Positions 17,347 through 26,550 of a stretch of DNA of 64,000 nt are shown here, in pieces (the first letter of the stretch is position 1; each line of letters starts with the position of its first letter). The stretch covers positions 2,468,365 to 2,532,364 of the forward strand of contig NZ_KB900609.1 of NCBI RefSeq assembly GCF_000379105.1. The letters are read 5' to 3'. Origin of the DNA: Methylobacterium sp. WSM2598 (GTDB lineage: Bacteria; Pseudomonadota; Alphaproteobacteria; Rhizobiales; Beijerinckiaceae). Below the pieces are notes generated by a model, which was given only the letters and a program-made list of their open reading frames with translations, made no database searches and had not been told where the DNA came from. The position numbers were made by a program, and so were the translations under genes.

Positions 17347-18003
17347 CTACCAGGTCAAGGTGTAGGTGAGGGGAAATCCGAACAATTTCGATGTCCTGAT
17401 CGTGTAATTCCTCACGCCCGCGCTGTCCGCGATGCTGGCAAGTTCCTGCTTTGACAGCAAATTCATGTAATTGCCAGTTGCCCAGTCTTTCCCGATCAGC
17501 CGAATGAATCGGTCGAACATCTGCTTGCTCAGCACCAGATGGAGCAGCGGAACCCGCGTATGCAGCTCGATCGGAAAATACCGGCTGGGGGTCGTCACGT
17601 AGCCACGTGCTCCGACGCGTCTCAGCTCACTGAGGAACCGGATCTGAGCAGGCTTTTCCCCGACATGCTCGATGACCGCATTCGCGTAAGAAATCGAGAA
17701 TGACCTGTCATCGAATGGAAGATCAAGTCCGTCGGCAATGACCGGAGACACGGCGGGATATTTCGCTGGAAAATAGGTCAGAGTGGACTGCGCCACGGCC
17801 GTAATATTATGAGGGTACTGATAATATTTTTCGAGATAGTTATCGTACGGTGAATATTCTTCGTCATTGACGCCGACGTCGACGATCTTATCTGCCGGAG
17901 AAGGTGAGAAACGTGACAGGAAATCGTCGAATTTCGCCTTGCGATTGCGCCCCGAGATTGTCGCGGCGATTTTCTCAACCAGAACGGACATGGTGATGCG
18001 CAC
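17347..18003 (-). CDS. Class I SAM-dependent methyltransferase, small
   Basis: The 218-aa protein has motif I IVDVGVNDEEYS (Gly-poor variant), LDLPFDDRSFSISYANAVIEHV (motifs II-III region typical of Methyltransf_11) and a LRRVGARGYVTTPSRYFPIE segment. The pattern resembles methyltransferases of capsule and O-antigen loci. It is clearly less GC-rich than its neighbours, suggesting recent acquisition. The ATG at 18003 is used; a second ATG lies 4 codons on. A TTGAC-N4-GTCAA box lies about 315 bp upstream. Confidence 0.75.
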   Translation of the reverse strand: MRITMSVLVEKIAATISGRNRKAKFDDFLSRFSPSPADKIVDVGVNDEEYSPYDNYLEKYYQYPHNITAVAQSTLTYFPAKYPAVSPVIADGLDLPFDDRSFSISYANAVIEHVGEKPAQIRFLSELRRVGARGYVTTPSRYFPIELHTRVPLLHLVLSKQMFDRFIRLIGKDWATGNYMNLLSKQELASIADSAGVRNYTIRTSKLFGFPLTYTLTW

Positions 18004-18317
18004 CTCAGATCGTGAGTTGATGACTTGCGAGCGGACGGGAGGTCGTCCGCGCGGTGACCCGACGATTCATCTCAGGCTTGGCCCCCCAGATCTCCTCCGT
18101 CGTGACTGATGCGAGCTCGTTCTGCTCCGGCTCTTCGATGTCATTCCGGTGGAGTGGCCTTGCCGATTATCGTCCAACTACTCTTCCTGTTTCCCAGCCA
18201 TTGCCGACAGTTGCAGGCCAAATCCGCCGGGCCCGTCGCATCCAAGCATCGCATTCAGCACGCAAACGACGGCGCAGCTTTCTCGGCATCGTATACGCTG
18301 GGCTGCACTGGTTGATA

Positions 18318-18331
18318 TTGACACGCGTCAA
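18318..18331. promoter_or_regulatory. Candidate Crp/Fnr-type operator TTGACACGCGTCAA
   Basis: A perfect 14-bp palindrome with TTGAC and GTCAA arms in the gap 18004-18680 between the divergent methyltransferase and small membrane protein genes. The rest of this gap shows no supported gene. Confidence 0.6.
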
Positions 18332-18680
18332 ATCCGAGCAGCGCGCGCCGGACGGTCCGTTTCGCGTGCGGATCCGTTTGTGCTTGCGAACGGTGGCGCG
18401 AGCTCGCTTCCGCGATGGCTGGCGCGGCGTCGCCGGAGCGCGCGGCCGCGCCATCGGGCCGTCCTCCGCCAGCACGGCCGCGCCCCTGGGCGCGCCGCGC
18501 GGCCGACCCGGGCGCGCCCTCCGCATCGGATCGCGCGACGGTCCTGGTTCCGAACGATGAGGGCCGGCCCACCGGCGGGAGCCATCAGCCCCTCGGCTTC
18601 CTTCGGTCGGCGTGCTACGTTGACCGAATAAAAAGGTCCGGTCGGCGAGCCGTGTTTTGCGCGATCGGAAGCGATCCATC

Positions 18681-19022
18681 ATGAAGCGTCATTCCAGATT
18701 GGCCGCCGACTGTGCCGCTTCACTTTGCGCCTGGCTCGCGATTCCGCGCGACGTCTGGCAGGAGCTCTATCGTCGGCGGCACCCGGCCAAGGTGGCGGCG
18801 GAGCCTCCCCGCGGCCGCCATGGCCGCCGCCGCCGACGGTCGCAGTGGCTGATCAATGCGCGCTACGGCGTCGATTACTTCGTCATCAGCGCCAGGAGGC
18901 GGCGCTCCAGCGCCGCGGACCGGAGCAACTTTCTCATCATGCTGACGGTCACGGCATTTCTGATCTTCTTCATCTTCATTTCGGGGTACGATTACTTGTT
19001 CGTCTGGAGCGATTTTCCCTGA
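18681..19022 (+). CDS. Hypothetical membrane protein, 113 aa
   Basis: A basic N-terminal half (repeated Arg/His) is followed by a single strong membrane helix near the C-terminus (about residues 82-102, FLIMLTVTAFLIFFIFISG). The topology suggests a cytoplasmic basic domain anchored by a C-terminal span. An in-frame TTG at 18657 is possible, but the ATG at 18681 follows GGAAG. It lies between two TTGAC-N4-GTCAA boxes. No family is recognised. Confidence 0.5.
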   Translation: MKRHSRLAADCAASLCAWLAIPRDVWQELYRRRHPAKVAAEPPRGRHGRRRRRSQWLINARYGVDYFVISARRRRSSAADRSNFLIMLTVTAFLIFFIFISGYDYLFVWSDFP

Positions 19023-19075
19023 CGCGGCGATCTCCCGCGGCCGGCGGGTCGTCGCGCGCCGCGGCACGGTCGCAA

Positions 19076-19089
19076 TTGACGGCCGTCAA
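19076..19089. promoter_or_regulatory. Candidate Crp/Fnr-type operator TTGACGGCCGTCAA
   Basis: A perfect 14-bp palindrome, identical to the sites at 24231 and 39561, 278 bp upstream of the polysaccharide deacetylase start. The remainder of the 19023-19366 gap has no supported gene. Confidence 0.65.
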
Positions 19090-19366
19090 CTTCGGCTCGG
19101 CGGGTCGATGCAATCTGCGCATCGCACGCCAGCGCGCCCAGATCCGGCGAGGACGAGCGTACCGGCGGTCTCACCGTCCGCGCGATCCCGGCGGCGTGAG
19201 GGATGCGCGCCCGGCGGTTTCCGAAGGCCGCGTGGCGCACCCCGCGGCGAGGAGGCCCGCCCCGCACCGCGGGCATCGAGGCTCGACCGACCCGCGGTCC
19301 CGACAAGAGCGATCGCCCGCCTTCGTGGGTCGGATCGAGACCCGTTCAGGCGAGACGGAGGTCACG

Positions 19367-20473
19367 TTGTTCTCATTCCCGGACTTCGCGCGCGAGATAG
19401 AGCGGACGGCCATCGACGTGACGTGGCGGTCCGGCCTGTCTCGCCTGTTCGTCCGAAATTTCGCCGGACGCGGCGCCGTGTACATGTTTCACAGCGTCGT
19501 GCCCGACCGGGCGAGATTCCTGACGCCCGGCCTGCGGGCGAGCCCGCGCTTCGTCGACCGCTTCCTGGCCGATCTGCGACGACGCGACATCGACATCATC
19601 AGGATCGAGGACCTCGAAGACAGGCTGAGATCTCCGAATTCCCGCAGGTTCATCGTCTTCACGTTCGACGACGGCTACGTCGACAACCTCCAATATGCGC
19701 TTCCGGTGTTTGAGAAGCACCGTGCTCCGATGACGATCTACGTCACAACCAGCATGATCACCGGCGAGCTCTACTGCTGGTGGCTCGCACTGGAGCGCCT
19801 CATACTCGAGACATCGCGCGTCGACATCGCCCCGATGGGGCGGCGATTCGTGTGCGCCACGATGGGCGACAAGCTTCGCGCCTACCGGGAGATCTCCACC
19901 TGGGTCTCGGACGACATCACCGGACGAGCGCCGCTTCTGCAGCCCCTCTTCCTGGTCTCCGGCGTGTCGACCCGACAGATCGTCGAGAATGTCGGGCTGT
20001 CCGTCGAACAGCTCAAGTATCTCGGCCGGAACGATCTGGTCACCATCGGCGGCCACACCGACCGGCACGCCGAGCTTTCGCGGTTGGGCGAGAGCGAGGC
20101 CCGCGCCGAGATCGTGGCGAACAAGCGCTATCTGGAGGACACCCTTCAGAACGAGGTCTCGCACTTCGCCTTCCCGTTCGGGGGCAGGACGGCGTGCGGC
20201 GAGCGGGAAGCCCGGCTCGTGCGGGAGGCGGGGTACCGGACCGCCGTCACGACCGAGCACGGCTGCGTCTTCGATCGACACCTCGGTCGCCTTCACCTCC
20301 TCCCGCGGATCGGATCGTCGCGGCACTACGAATCCGTCAGCCTCGCTCACCTGCAGACCGACGGGGCGCTCGCGGCCCTGAGGACCTGGGCCCGGAACGG
20401 CGCGCGGTGGCGGGCGGCCGCCCCGAGGGCCTCGCACGGCTTCGGGACCGGAACGGGGCAAGGGTCGTTCTGA
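19367..20473 (+). CDS. Polysaccharide deacetylase family protein (CE4/NodB fold)
   Basis: The 368-aa protein has GRGAVYMFHSVVPD, FVFTFDDGYVDNL-type motif 1 with the catalytic/metal Asp pair (FTFDDGY), IGGHTDRHAELS as metal-binding H-x3-H motif, and FAFPFGGR as a late motif. It would remove N- or O-acetyl groups from a glycan. No signal peptide is seen. The TTG at 19367 is preceded by GGAGG with 5-bp spacing, the same arrangement as the SDR at 12492. No ATG precedes the conserved region at a sensible distance. Confidence 0.85.
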   Translation: MFSFPDFAREIERTAIDVTWRSGLSRLFVRNFAGRGAVYMFHSVVPDRARFLTPGLRASPRFVDRFLADLRRRDIDIIRIEDLEDRLRSPNSRRFIVFTFDDGYVDNLQYALPVFEKHRAPMTIYVTTSMITGELYCWWLALERLILETSRVDIAPMGRRFVCATMGDKLRAYREISTWVSDDITGRAPLLQPLFLVSGVSTRQIVENVGLSVEQLKYLGRNDLVTIGGHTDRHAELSRLGESEARAEIVANKRYLEDTLQNEVSHFAFPFGGRTACGEREARLVREAGYRTAVTTEHGCVFDRHLGRLHLLPRIGSSRHYESVSLAHLQTDGALAALRTWARNGARWRAAAPRASHGFGTGTGQGSF

Positions 20474-20624
20474 CCTGCTCCCGAGAGCGGCCCGTCCCGA
20501 CCGGGAAGCGAGGCAGCGACGACGGCCCGCCCGCGGCATCGCGGCTTTCGGCGGCGAGGAGGAGTCCGCGCGGCGGATGGAGGACCGGCCGGAGGGCACG
20601 CGCCGCCTCCGGGCATGACGGCCC

Positions 20625-20690
20625 CTAGAGCATTTTCCGACGAAGTGGATGCCGGTTCGTCGAAGAGAATGCGGCAAAATCAAAGACCTA
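20625..20690. repeat. Left part of 106-bp palindromic repeat, interrupted by IS630
   Basis: It matches 4718-4783 apart from a few substitutions, including the GCATTTTCCGACGAA/TTCGTCG hairpin, and breaks off at CCTA|G, exactly where the IS begins. Its right part resumes at 21901-21940. 66 + 40 bp = 106 bp, the length of the intact copy. Confidence 0.85.
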
Positions 20691-21898
20691 GTACCCTGTC
20701 AGGCTTCAATTGATGGGTAGAGGCTGCGCAGCTTGTCGCGAGCTTGCCCGGCGGTGAGGTGCCAGTTCAGCTTTGTCTGCCCGGCGTTGCGGGCCTCCTC
20801 CCACCGAGCAACCTGTTGGGTGAGCGTGTTCACCTGGGCGATGCGCCGGGCCAAGCATTGCTGCCCCAGCGCGCTCAACTCGATCTCGGCCATGTTGAGC
20901 CACGAGCCGTGCTTGGGCGTGTGATGAAGCTCGATGCGCGCGGCCAAGCGGCGCGCCTCGGCGGCCGGGAAGGCCTCGTACAGGCTGGCCAGGGCATGAG
21001 TGTTGAGTTGATCCATCACCAGCACTACCCGCTCGGCCTCGCGCTAGCGCCCGTCGAGCAGGTCGCGCACGACGCGCGCCCAGTCCACGCGGCGTCGCTG
21101 GGCGGTGACGGCCACGTGCCGCCAGCCCGCCAGCGGCTCGCAGGCGAGGAACAGGCTCGCCACGCCGTTGCGCACGTAGACGTGGTCGTGGCGCGCCACT
21201 GCCCCGCGGCGCGGGGGCAGCGCCGGGCGGGTCTCGCCGATCAGTTGTTTGAAGCTCTCGTCCAGGCACACCACCGGCCGACGCGGATCATAGGGTCGGC
21301 AGTAGACCTCCAGCACGTCCTCCATGTGGAAGACGAACTCCGCCGAGTGCTTGGGCGGGATGCACCACATCTTCCTCAGGTGCGGCTTGAGAGTGTTTTT
21401 TTGAGTGTCTGACGCACCGTCTCGTGAGATACGCCCGGCACGTGCTGCAGTTCAACCATGCGGCCGGCCAACAGGCGCAGCGTCCAGCGCGCCCGTCCTT
21501 GAGGCGGCGACGAACAGGCCAGGGCGATCAGGTGAGCCTCCGCTTCGCCGTCGAGCGCGCGGGCGTAGAGGCGCTGGCCCTTGCGGTAGGGGCTCAGCGC
21601 CCGCTCCAGCCCCTCCTCGACGAAGCGCCGTCGCACCCGCTCCACGCTCGCCGTTCCGACCCCGACCCCTTCGGCGATTCGCTCGTCGGGCCAGCCCGGT
21701 CCCGCGGCGCTCGCGTCCGCCTTGAGCAACACCTGCGCGTGCTTGAGCCGGCGCACCTCGGCCTTCCCGCGCGACACCAGCCCAGAAAGCTCATCCCGCT
21801 CCGCCGCCGTGAGCGTCACAACGTACTTCTTCATCGCGCGCCTCCCGGGATACAGCCCCACCAACGCGCAACTCATCAAATCAGACCAGACAAGCCAC
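20691..21898 (-). mobile_element. IS630-family insertion sequence, 1208 bp
   Basis: It is bounded by TA dinucleotides at 20689-20690 and 21899-21900, the TA target duplication expected of IS630/Tc1-type elements. The outer ends (GTACCCTGTCAGG and the complement GTGGCTTGTCTGG) form imperfect inverted repeats. It sits inside a dispersed 106-bp palindromic repeat; removing it and one TA regenerates an intact-length copy. The transposase frame is broken (see 20699-21834). Confidence 0.85.
20699..21834 (-). pseudogene. IS630-family transposase, frameshifted with an internal stop
   Basis: The first part (21834 down to 21376) carries the helix-turn-helix region (MKKYVVTLTAAERDEL, WPDERIAEGVGVGTASVERV). 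It reaches ETVRQTLKK at a run of seven A on the coding strand, where a -1 shift restores KNTLKPHLRKMWCIPP. The DDE residues follow: CLDESF, VMDQLNTH and WLNMAEIELS. A TAG at 21044-21046 separates the first and second Asp. A programmed shift at A7 is plausible for such elements, but the internal TAG makes this copy inactive. Confidence 0.85.
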
Positions 21899-21900
21899 TA

Positions 21901-21940
21901 GAGCAGGGTTCCGTTGCAACTTGATCGAACCCTGCTCTAG
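21901..21940. repeat. Right part of the interrupted 106-bp repeat
   Basis: GAGCAGGGTT...AACCCTGCTCTAG forms the second hairpin of the repeat. Its last CTAG contains the stop codon (TAG, 21937-21939) of the aldo/keto reductase on the minus strand. Confidence 0.8.
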
Positions 21941-22827
21941 GCGCGGCGGAGCAGGCGGCGCAGCATGGGCGGGAGCCGCGGCCGCCGTCCGAACGTCGCC
22001 GGGTCGGGGCCGAGGCGGCCATCCGCGCGGTCGAGGGACGCGATGGCGGCGTGATCCTCCGCCGTGAGCGCGAAGTCGAAGGCGCGGATGTTCTCGGCGA
22101 GCCGCACCGGCGAGGCCGATTTGGGGATCGCCACGCAGCCGTTCTCCAGGTGCCAGCGCAGCACGACCTGGGCCGGCGTGCGGCCGTGGCGGTCGGCGAT
22201 GCCCCGCAGCACGGGATCGGCGAGGCAGCCGGCGCGTCCGAGCGGGCTCCAGGCCTGGGTCACGATGCCGTACCGCGCGTGGACCTCCCGCAGCCCTCGC
22301 TGCTGGAAGTGAGGATGAAGCTCGATCTGGTTCACGCAGGGCAGGATTCCGGTGGCGTCGGCGATGCGCGCCAAGTGCTCCTCGGTGAAGTTCGAGACGC
22401 CGATCGAGCGCACGCGACCCTGCCTGCGCAGCTCCACCAGGGCGCGCCACGCGTCGACGTAGGCCTTGCGCTGCGGGCACGGCCAATGGATCAGGTAGAG
22501 GTCGATGACCTGGAGACCGAGTCTCGCCGCACTCGCATCGCACGCGCGCAGCGCCGCGTCGTAGCCGTGATCGTCGTTCCAGAGCTTCGTGGTGACGTGC
22601 AGGGCGTCCCGGGAGACCGGGCTCTGCCGCAGGGCCCGACCGACACCGGCCTCGTTGCCGTAATTCGCGGCCGTGTCGATCGAGCGGTACCCCGCGCCGA
22701 TGGCGGCCGCGACCACGTCCGGAAGACGCTCCTCCGCGATCTGCCACACGCCGAGGCCGAGCTGGGGCATCGCGTGTCCGTCGTTGAGCTGGACGCGCGG
22801 GAGGGTCAGCACATCGTTCATCGGCAC
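21937..22827 (-). CDS. Aldo/keto reductase (AKR family)
   Basis: An NAD(P)H-dependent carbonyl reductase of 296 aa with the full AKR pattern. It has LGLGVWQI, the catalytic Asp in RSIDTAANYGNE with Tyr four residues on, catalytic Lys in HVTTKLWN, LIHWPCP with the catalytic His, GRVRSIGVSNF, and the cofactor loop IPKSASPVRLAENI. Length and order match AKR5-type enzymes. A second ATG at 22821 is possible. The physiological substrate is unknown. Its stop codon lies within the palindromic repeat. Confidence 0.9.
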   Translation of the reverse strand: MPMNDVLTLPRVQLNDGHAMPQLGLGVWQIAEERLPDVVAAAIGAGYRSIDTAANYGNEAGVGRALRQSPVSRDALHVTTKLWNDDHGYDAALRACDASAARLGLQVIDLYLIHWPCPQRKAYVDAWRALVELRRQGRVRSIGVSNFTEEHLARIADATGILPCVNQIELHPHFQQRGLREVHARYGIVTQAWSPLGRAGCLADPVLRGIADRHGRTPAQVVLRWHLENGCVAIPKSASPVRLAENIRAFDFALTAEDHAAIASLDRADGRLGPDPATFGRRPRLPPMLRRLLRRA

Positions 22828-22903
22828 ACCTTGAGGCCCTCGCCGCGAGCCCCCCTGCGCCGCGGCAGAGGGGTGACCGGCACCTGCCTTCCGTCGCTTC
22901 GCC

Positions 22904-24106
22904 TCACGACGGCTTGATCTCGCGCGGCGCGACGAGAGCCTTCCTCCAGTGCCTGCGCTTCAACATATCGGTCAGGACGGCCCGGACCTTGCCGGAATGC
23001 CGCTCGAAGAGGAGGTACAGCAGGCAGGAGCTCATGATGCATATCAGCGAGAACGTGGCCCACAGCAGAATTGAGGTCAGATTGTACTCGACGACTCGCG
23101 CCGCGAAGGCGACGTTGAGGGCCACCAGCATCGGATAGTGAAAAGCGTAGAGTGAGAAGCTCGACCGCGCGATGAGTCCGGTCCAGCTTCCCAACCGTGT
23201 CACGCCGACGTCGAGGATTTCGAGCGCCTTGATCGCGCCGGCCGTCAGCAGGCCCAGTTGCAGGTGGTACGCGGCCCAGGACGGCAGCAAACCCCGCGCG
23301 AGGAGGACGGCGCTGACCGCGACGCCGAGCGCGATCGCGGCGCCGATCAGCCGCCCCGGAGCGCGAATCGCGTACACGGCCGCGCCGATGCACCATATCG
23401 CAAAATAGAAGAAGAACTTGAGTCCGGTATGGGTCCCCTGGACATCCAGCCGCTCCGACGCGACGAAGAGGGCAAGAACGAAGATCGCGATCAGCGGGCA
23501 CAGGACATTCTGTCGGATGCTCAGCAAGCAGAAGAAGAGGACGTAGTACCATGCCTCGCTCGACAAGCTCCAGAGAGCGAGGTTTCCGGCAAACTCGTGG
23601 CAGAGGATGGTCTGCAGGAACAGCGCGTTGCATGCCGCGGCGGCGGGCGTGAGTTTGGCTTCGAGCAGCCGGTCCGCGTGGTACAGATCGGCGTGGGCAA
23701 CGGCGAAGGTGGACCAGTTCGCCGATCGCTGCGAGAGCACGTAGAGGAGGGCGGAGAGCACGAGGGACGGGATCAGGACCGTGTAGAGGCGCGAGAGGCG
23801 CGCGCCCGCGTAGTCCGCGGCGCTCAGCCGCCCCGTCCTGGCTCGGACGATCGCCGGCCCACCCACCAGATACCCGCTCAGAACGAAGAACACGATCACG
23901 GCCGCGACACCGTGCTGGCTCACCATCCATACAAACGAATACAAGTATCTGATCGGCTCACTGTATTCCGCGCCCGGCACTTTCTCCAGAAACAAGAGCT
24001 GATACGAGTGAAATAACAGAACTTCGATTGCGGCTATGCCTCTCGCCAAATCCAACCATGCGCTGAGCCGGGGCGGTATTTGATTATCCTGGCGTATTGA
24101 GATCAT
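22904..24106 (-). CDS. Acyltransferase family 3 (OafA/YrhL-type) membrane protein
   Basis: About ten membrane spans over 400 aa. The diagnostic N-terminal block is DLARGIAAIEVLLFHSY with the conserved R and H, followed by FFVLSGYLVGGP and RLSRLYTVLIPSL. These enzymes O-acylate (commonly acetylate) exported glycans. No C-terminal SGNH domain is fused. The ATG at 24106 is used. A perfect TTGAC-N4-GTCAA palindrome lies 125 bp upstream, linking it to the locus-wide regulon. Confidence 0.9.
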   Translation of the reverse strand: MISIRQDNQIPPRLSAWLDLARGIAAIEVLLFHSYQLLFLEKVPGAEYSEPIRYLYSFVWMVSQHGVAAVIVFFVLSGYLVGGPAIVRARTGRLSAADYAGARLSRLYTVLIPSLVLSALLYVLSQRSANWSTFAVAHADLYHADRLLEAKLTPAAAACNALFLQTILCHEFAGNLALWSLSSEAWYYVLFFCLLSIRQNVLCPLIAIFVLALFVASERLDVQGTHTGLKFFFYFAIWCIGAAVYAIRAPGRLIGAAIALGVAVSAVLLARGLLPSWAAYHLQLGLLTAGAIKALEILDVGVTRLGSWTGLIARSSFSLYAFHYPMLVALNVAFAARVVEYNLTSILLWATFSLICIMSSCLLYLLFERHSGKVRAVLTDMLKRRHWRKALVAPREIKPS

Positions 24107-24230
24107 TTCGGCGCCCTATGAGTTCTCTGAAAATGCTTTTTATTCACATTCTCAGTCCGAATCCGGCCCCGGAGACAATGGCGCCAGCATGGCATCGGAC
24201 ATACGCCTAACGCGTCGGCCTGCCGGCGAT

Positions 24231-24244
24231 TTGACGGCCGTCAA
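24231..24244. promoter_or_regulatory. Candidate Crp/Fnr-type operator TTGACGGCCGTCAA
   Basis: A perfect 14-bp palindrome 125 bp upstream of the acyltransferase start. The other sequence in the 24107-24682 gap is GC-rich and without a supported gene. Confidence 0.65.
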
Positions 24245-24682
24245 CAATCTTCTGTTTCGCGGATGTGTCTCGGCGCAAGCTTGACGCCGCGCGGTGGCGG
24301 GCGCGTCCCGGAGCGACGCGGGGCCGGGCGTGACTCGGGCTCGCACCGGTCGGGCGCTCGCTCTCGCCGGCGCGCCCCCTGCCCCGACCAGCCGTCCTGT
24401 CCGCGATCGGCGATCGCCCGGCAGGGTGGCCGGCCAGGGTGGCGGCGCGCCGCGTCATGGACGAACCACTCGGACGAATCACTCGGACGGATCGCCCGCT
24501 CGCCGACCGGCGGGCAGCCCGCGCGGCCGAGCCGAGGGCGCGAAGCCCGCGCGGGCGGGACGGGGCGCCCGCAGCCGCCGCCTCGAAGGCGGATGGCGCG
24601 GGCCCGCTCGGCGGGGTGGGATCGGCGTCGGCCGGCACGTGACGCGGGGGGGACCGGCCGTGCCGAGCCCGGAGGGCGTTCG

Positions 24683-24829
24683 ATGCGCGATCAGGCCGGG
24701 CCGCGCCGCGAGCCCCCGGGTATCAAAGTTTCGATTTCAGTCTTTCTGCGCCGCGTTCTGAACTTTGCTCTTGGTGGTCTTTGCAATTATTTTCTTTATG
24801 TGCTGTTTTATTTGGTCTGCTCGCTTTGA
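24683..24829 (+). CDS. Small membrane protein, 48 aa, GtrA-like first span
   Basis: An ATG at 24683 with GGAGGG six bases upstream opens 49 codons. After a charged start, residues about 20-48 (RRVLNFALGGLCNYFLYVLFY as core) resemble the first membrane helix of GtrA-family flippase-like proteins. The frame stops where the second GtrA helix should begin, so this is either a genuine short membrane protein or a GtrA gene truncated by a stop. The local sequence is much less GC-rich than the surroundings. Confidence 0.4.
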   Translation: MRDQAGPRREPPGIKVSISVFLRRVLNFALGGLCNYFLYVLFYLVCSL

Positions 24830-25143
24830 AGAAGGGCTATCTGAAATTCTTTGTTCGAGGAATTCTTGTATATACATCGCCCGTCCCCTTCTCCAAGCAT
24901 GCTCGCGCACCCGATGAGGGTCGGGCCAAAACGAGCATGGCGTCGCTCCGTTCCAAGCGTCCCGAGCAAGTTCTTTGCCTTGTTTCTGACATATAGCAGG
25001 AAACCGCCTGCGCTTCCATCACTAGTAACGCGTCAAAATGGGTGTCGTTGCCGTTACAAGCTTGACCGTGGCAGTGAGTTGCGGCTTATCGCAAACTACG
25101 TAGTGACTGCGTAGGCGCAGATCGGGTACTTTTGTGCGTGTTG
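24830..25143. other. AT-richer gap without a supported gene
   Basis: Composition drops relative to the flanks, and fragments of hydrophobic reading frame continue from the GtrA-like stub without forming a gene. A lone GTCAA half-site occurs at about 25031. Nothing else was recognised. Confidence 0.4.
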
Positions 25144-25383
25144 ATGGGGGCTGATGTGGCACAGCGCTTCTACGTGGATCTGTCAGACAGCGAGAACCTG
25201 ATTCGCGACGAGGAGGGTGTAGACGCGGATTCACTGGAAGAAATTCTTGAACAAGCCAAAATCGTGATCGCCGAGATGCTGCTCAGCGGAAAATTCGATT
25301 ACTCTGACGGCGGCTGGCAGCTCGTCATTCGGTCCGAGAATGGAGCCGTGGTGGCGACGATCCCGTTCGTCGCCGAGACCTGA
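25144..25383 (+). CDS. DUF6894-like small protein
   Basis: The 79-aa protein has the pattern of the DUF6894 family, common and multicopy in Methylobacterium and Bradyrhizobium. A RFYVDLSDSENLIRDEEGVD opening is followed by a helix (SLEEILEQAKIVIAEML), then a short strand region ending GAVVATIPF. Function unknown. ATG at 25144 is used; the GTG at 25156 would give the more typical family start. Confidence 0.7.
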   Translation: MGADVAQRFYVDLSDSENLIRDEEGVDADSLEEILEQAKIVIAEMLLSGKFDYSDGGWQLVIRSENGAVVATIPFVAET

Positions 25384-26550
25384 ATAGTGGCGAGTGTCAG
25401 CGTGACAGGTCGAGGAGCCGCATCTGATCGCGCGACGGCACGCAAAGCGGGAGCGTTGTTGTCGGGGTAACGTGTCCCGCCGGCGATCGCCGGACTCGGA
25501 CTATCCTGCGCAGTCAGGGGAGAGCGCGATCCGATCCCGCTGCCGATCGATCCTGATCGAGTCCGCCGCGTTCGCGACCTGCCCGGCACCGATTCGGCGG
25601 GCGCGGCGTCGCGGAACGTCGGCGGCCGCGGTGGGCCCGACCCCACCGGCGCTGCCCGCTCGCGCCGCAGGAACCATCCGACCTGAAAGCGTGGCTTGCC
25701 GATCGGACGGACGCGCGCAGCGCTCCCGTCGCGGCGCGCGGGGCACCGCGCTCCCGTTCACGCTTGCCGGCCGCCCTCGCCGGCGGATCGGCGACCGCGG
25801 CGCTGAGCCGATCCCCGACACCGACGAGCGGTCCGATGCCGCGATGATCGCCCCGCGCAGGGTCTCCGGCCGGGCCGACGCGCCGCGCGAGGCCGATGCG
25901 GGCGCGGCGAGAGGTTCCGGTCCCGCATCATCTCCGCGACCGGACCGGCGACCTCTCGGCGCGCGATGCCGCGCCCCGCTGCAGCGCCAGCCGGGCGGCG
26001 TTCCGGCCGCGGCGTCCACCCGCTCCCGCGGCCGCCTCGCGTCCTGCCGGGGCGGCCCGGCCCAGACCAGCGAGCGCTGAAATGTACCGGACCGTACCTT
26101 CTGGCACCGATCAGGGCCAGATTTGATCAGCACTACCGGGAGCGCGAGCGCCCCTGTGCCAGACCATCCACGGCAGCATACCCAGAGACACCGATGTGCT
26201 GGGACAATGCCACGGCCGGCGCTTGGCCGACGGCGGCGATAAACAGGCGTCGCTGACTGTCGTTAAGCTTCTGTTAACCATTTCGACAGATTGTTTCAGA
26301 ACCACGACCGAGGCTGCTTGCTGTTGGACAGCCCGCAGAATCCGTCCGTCAGGCCGATCGCGGGAGCGGGCGCGCTCCGGCGGGGGCGCGGTGTGCCGGC
26401 CGGGCACGACCTGACGGACGGTTCCTGACCGGCCGATGACTTGCGCGAGCTTGATGCGTCGCGCTCCGCCTCGCGCGGAGCTTCGACTGTGTACCGTGAG
26501 TAGCTTCGTCAAAAAAAAGCAGATTCGAAAAAACTCATGGGGGTCGAGCG
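25384..26550. other. 1.2-kb gap without an intact gene
   Basis: The only recognisable trace is a short IS3-transposase-like CWDNATA motif near 26195-26215 in the plus strand (compare the CWDNA-x-AESF motif of IS3 OrfB), too short to define an element. The last 90 bp contain an A-rich stretch upstream of the 26551 gene. No operator box of the TTGAC-N4-GTCAA type was found here. Confidence 0.4.

Noticed and set aside
25031..25035. GTCAA as part of an operator box near 25.0 kb
   Set aside because: The opposite arm (TAGTA) does not match; it is a lone half-site.
26150..26260. IS3-transposase-like CWDNATA motif
   Set aside because: Only about ten residues are recognisable and flanking frames do not match; too little to annotate an element.
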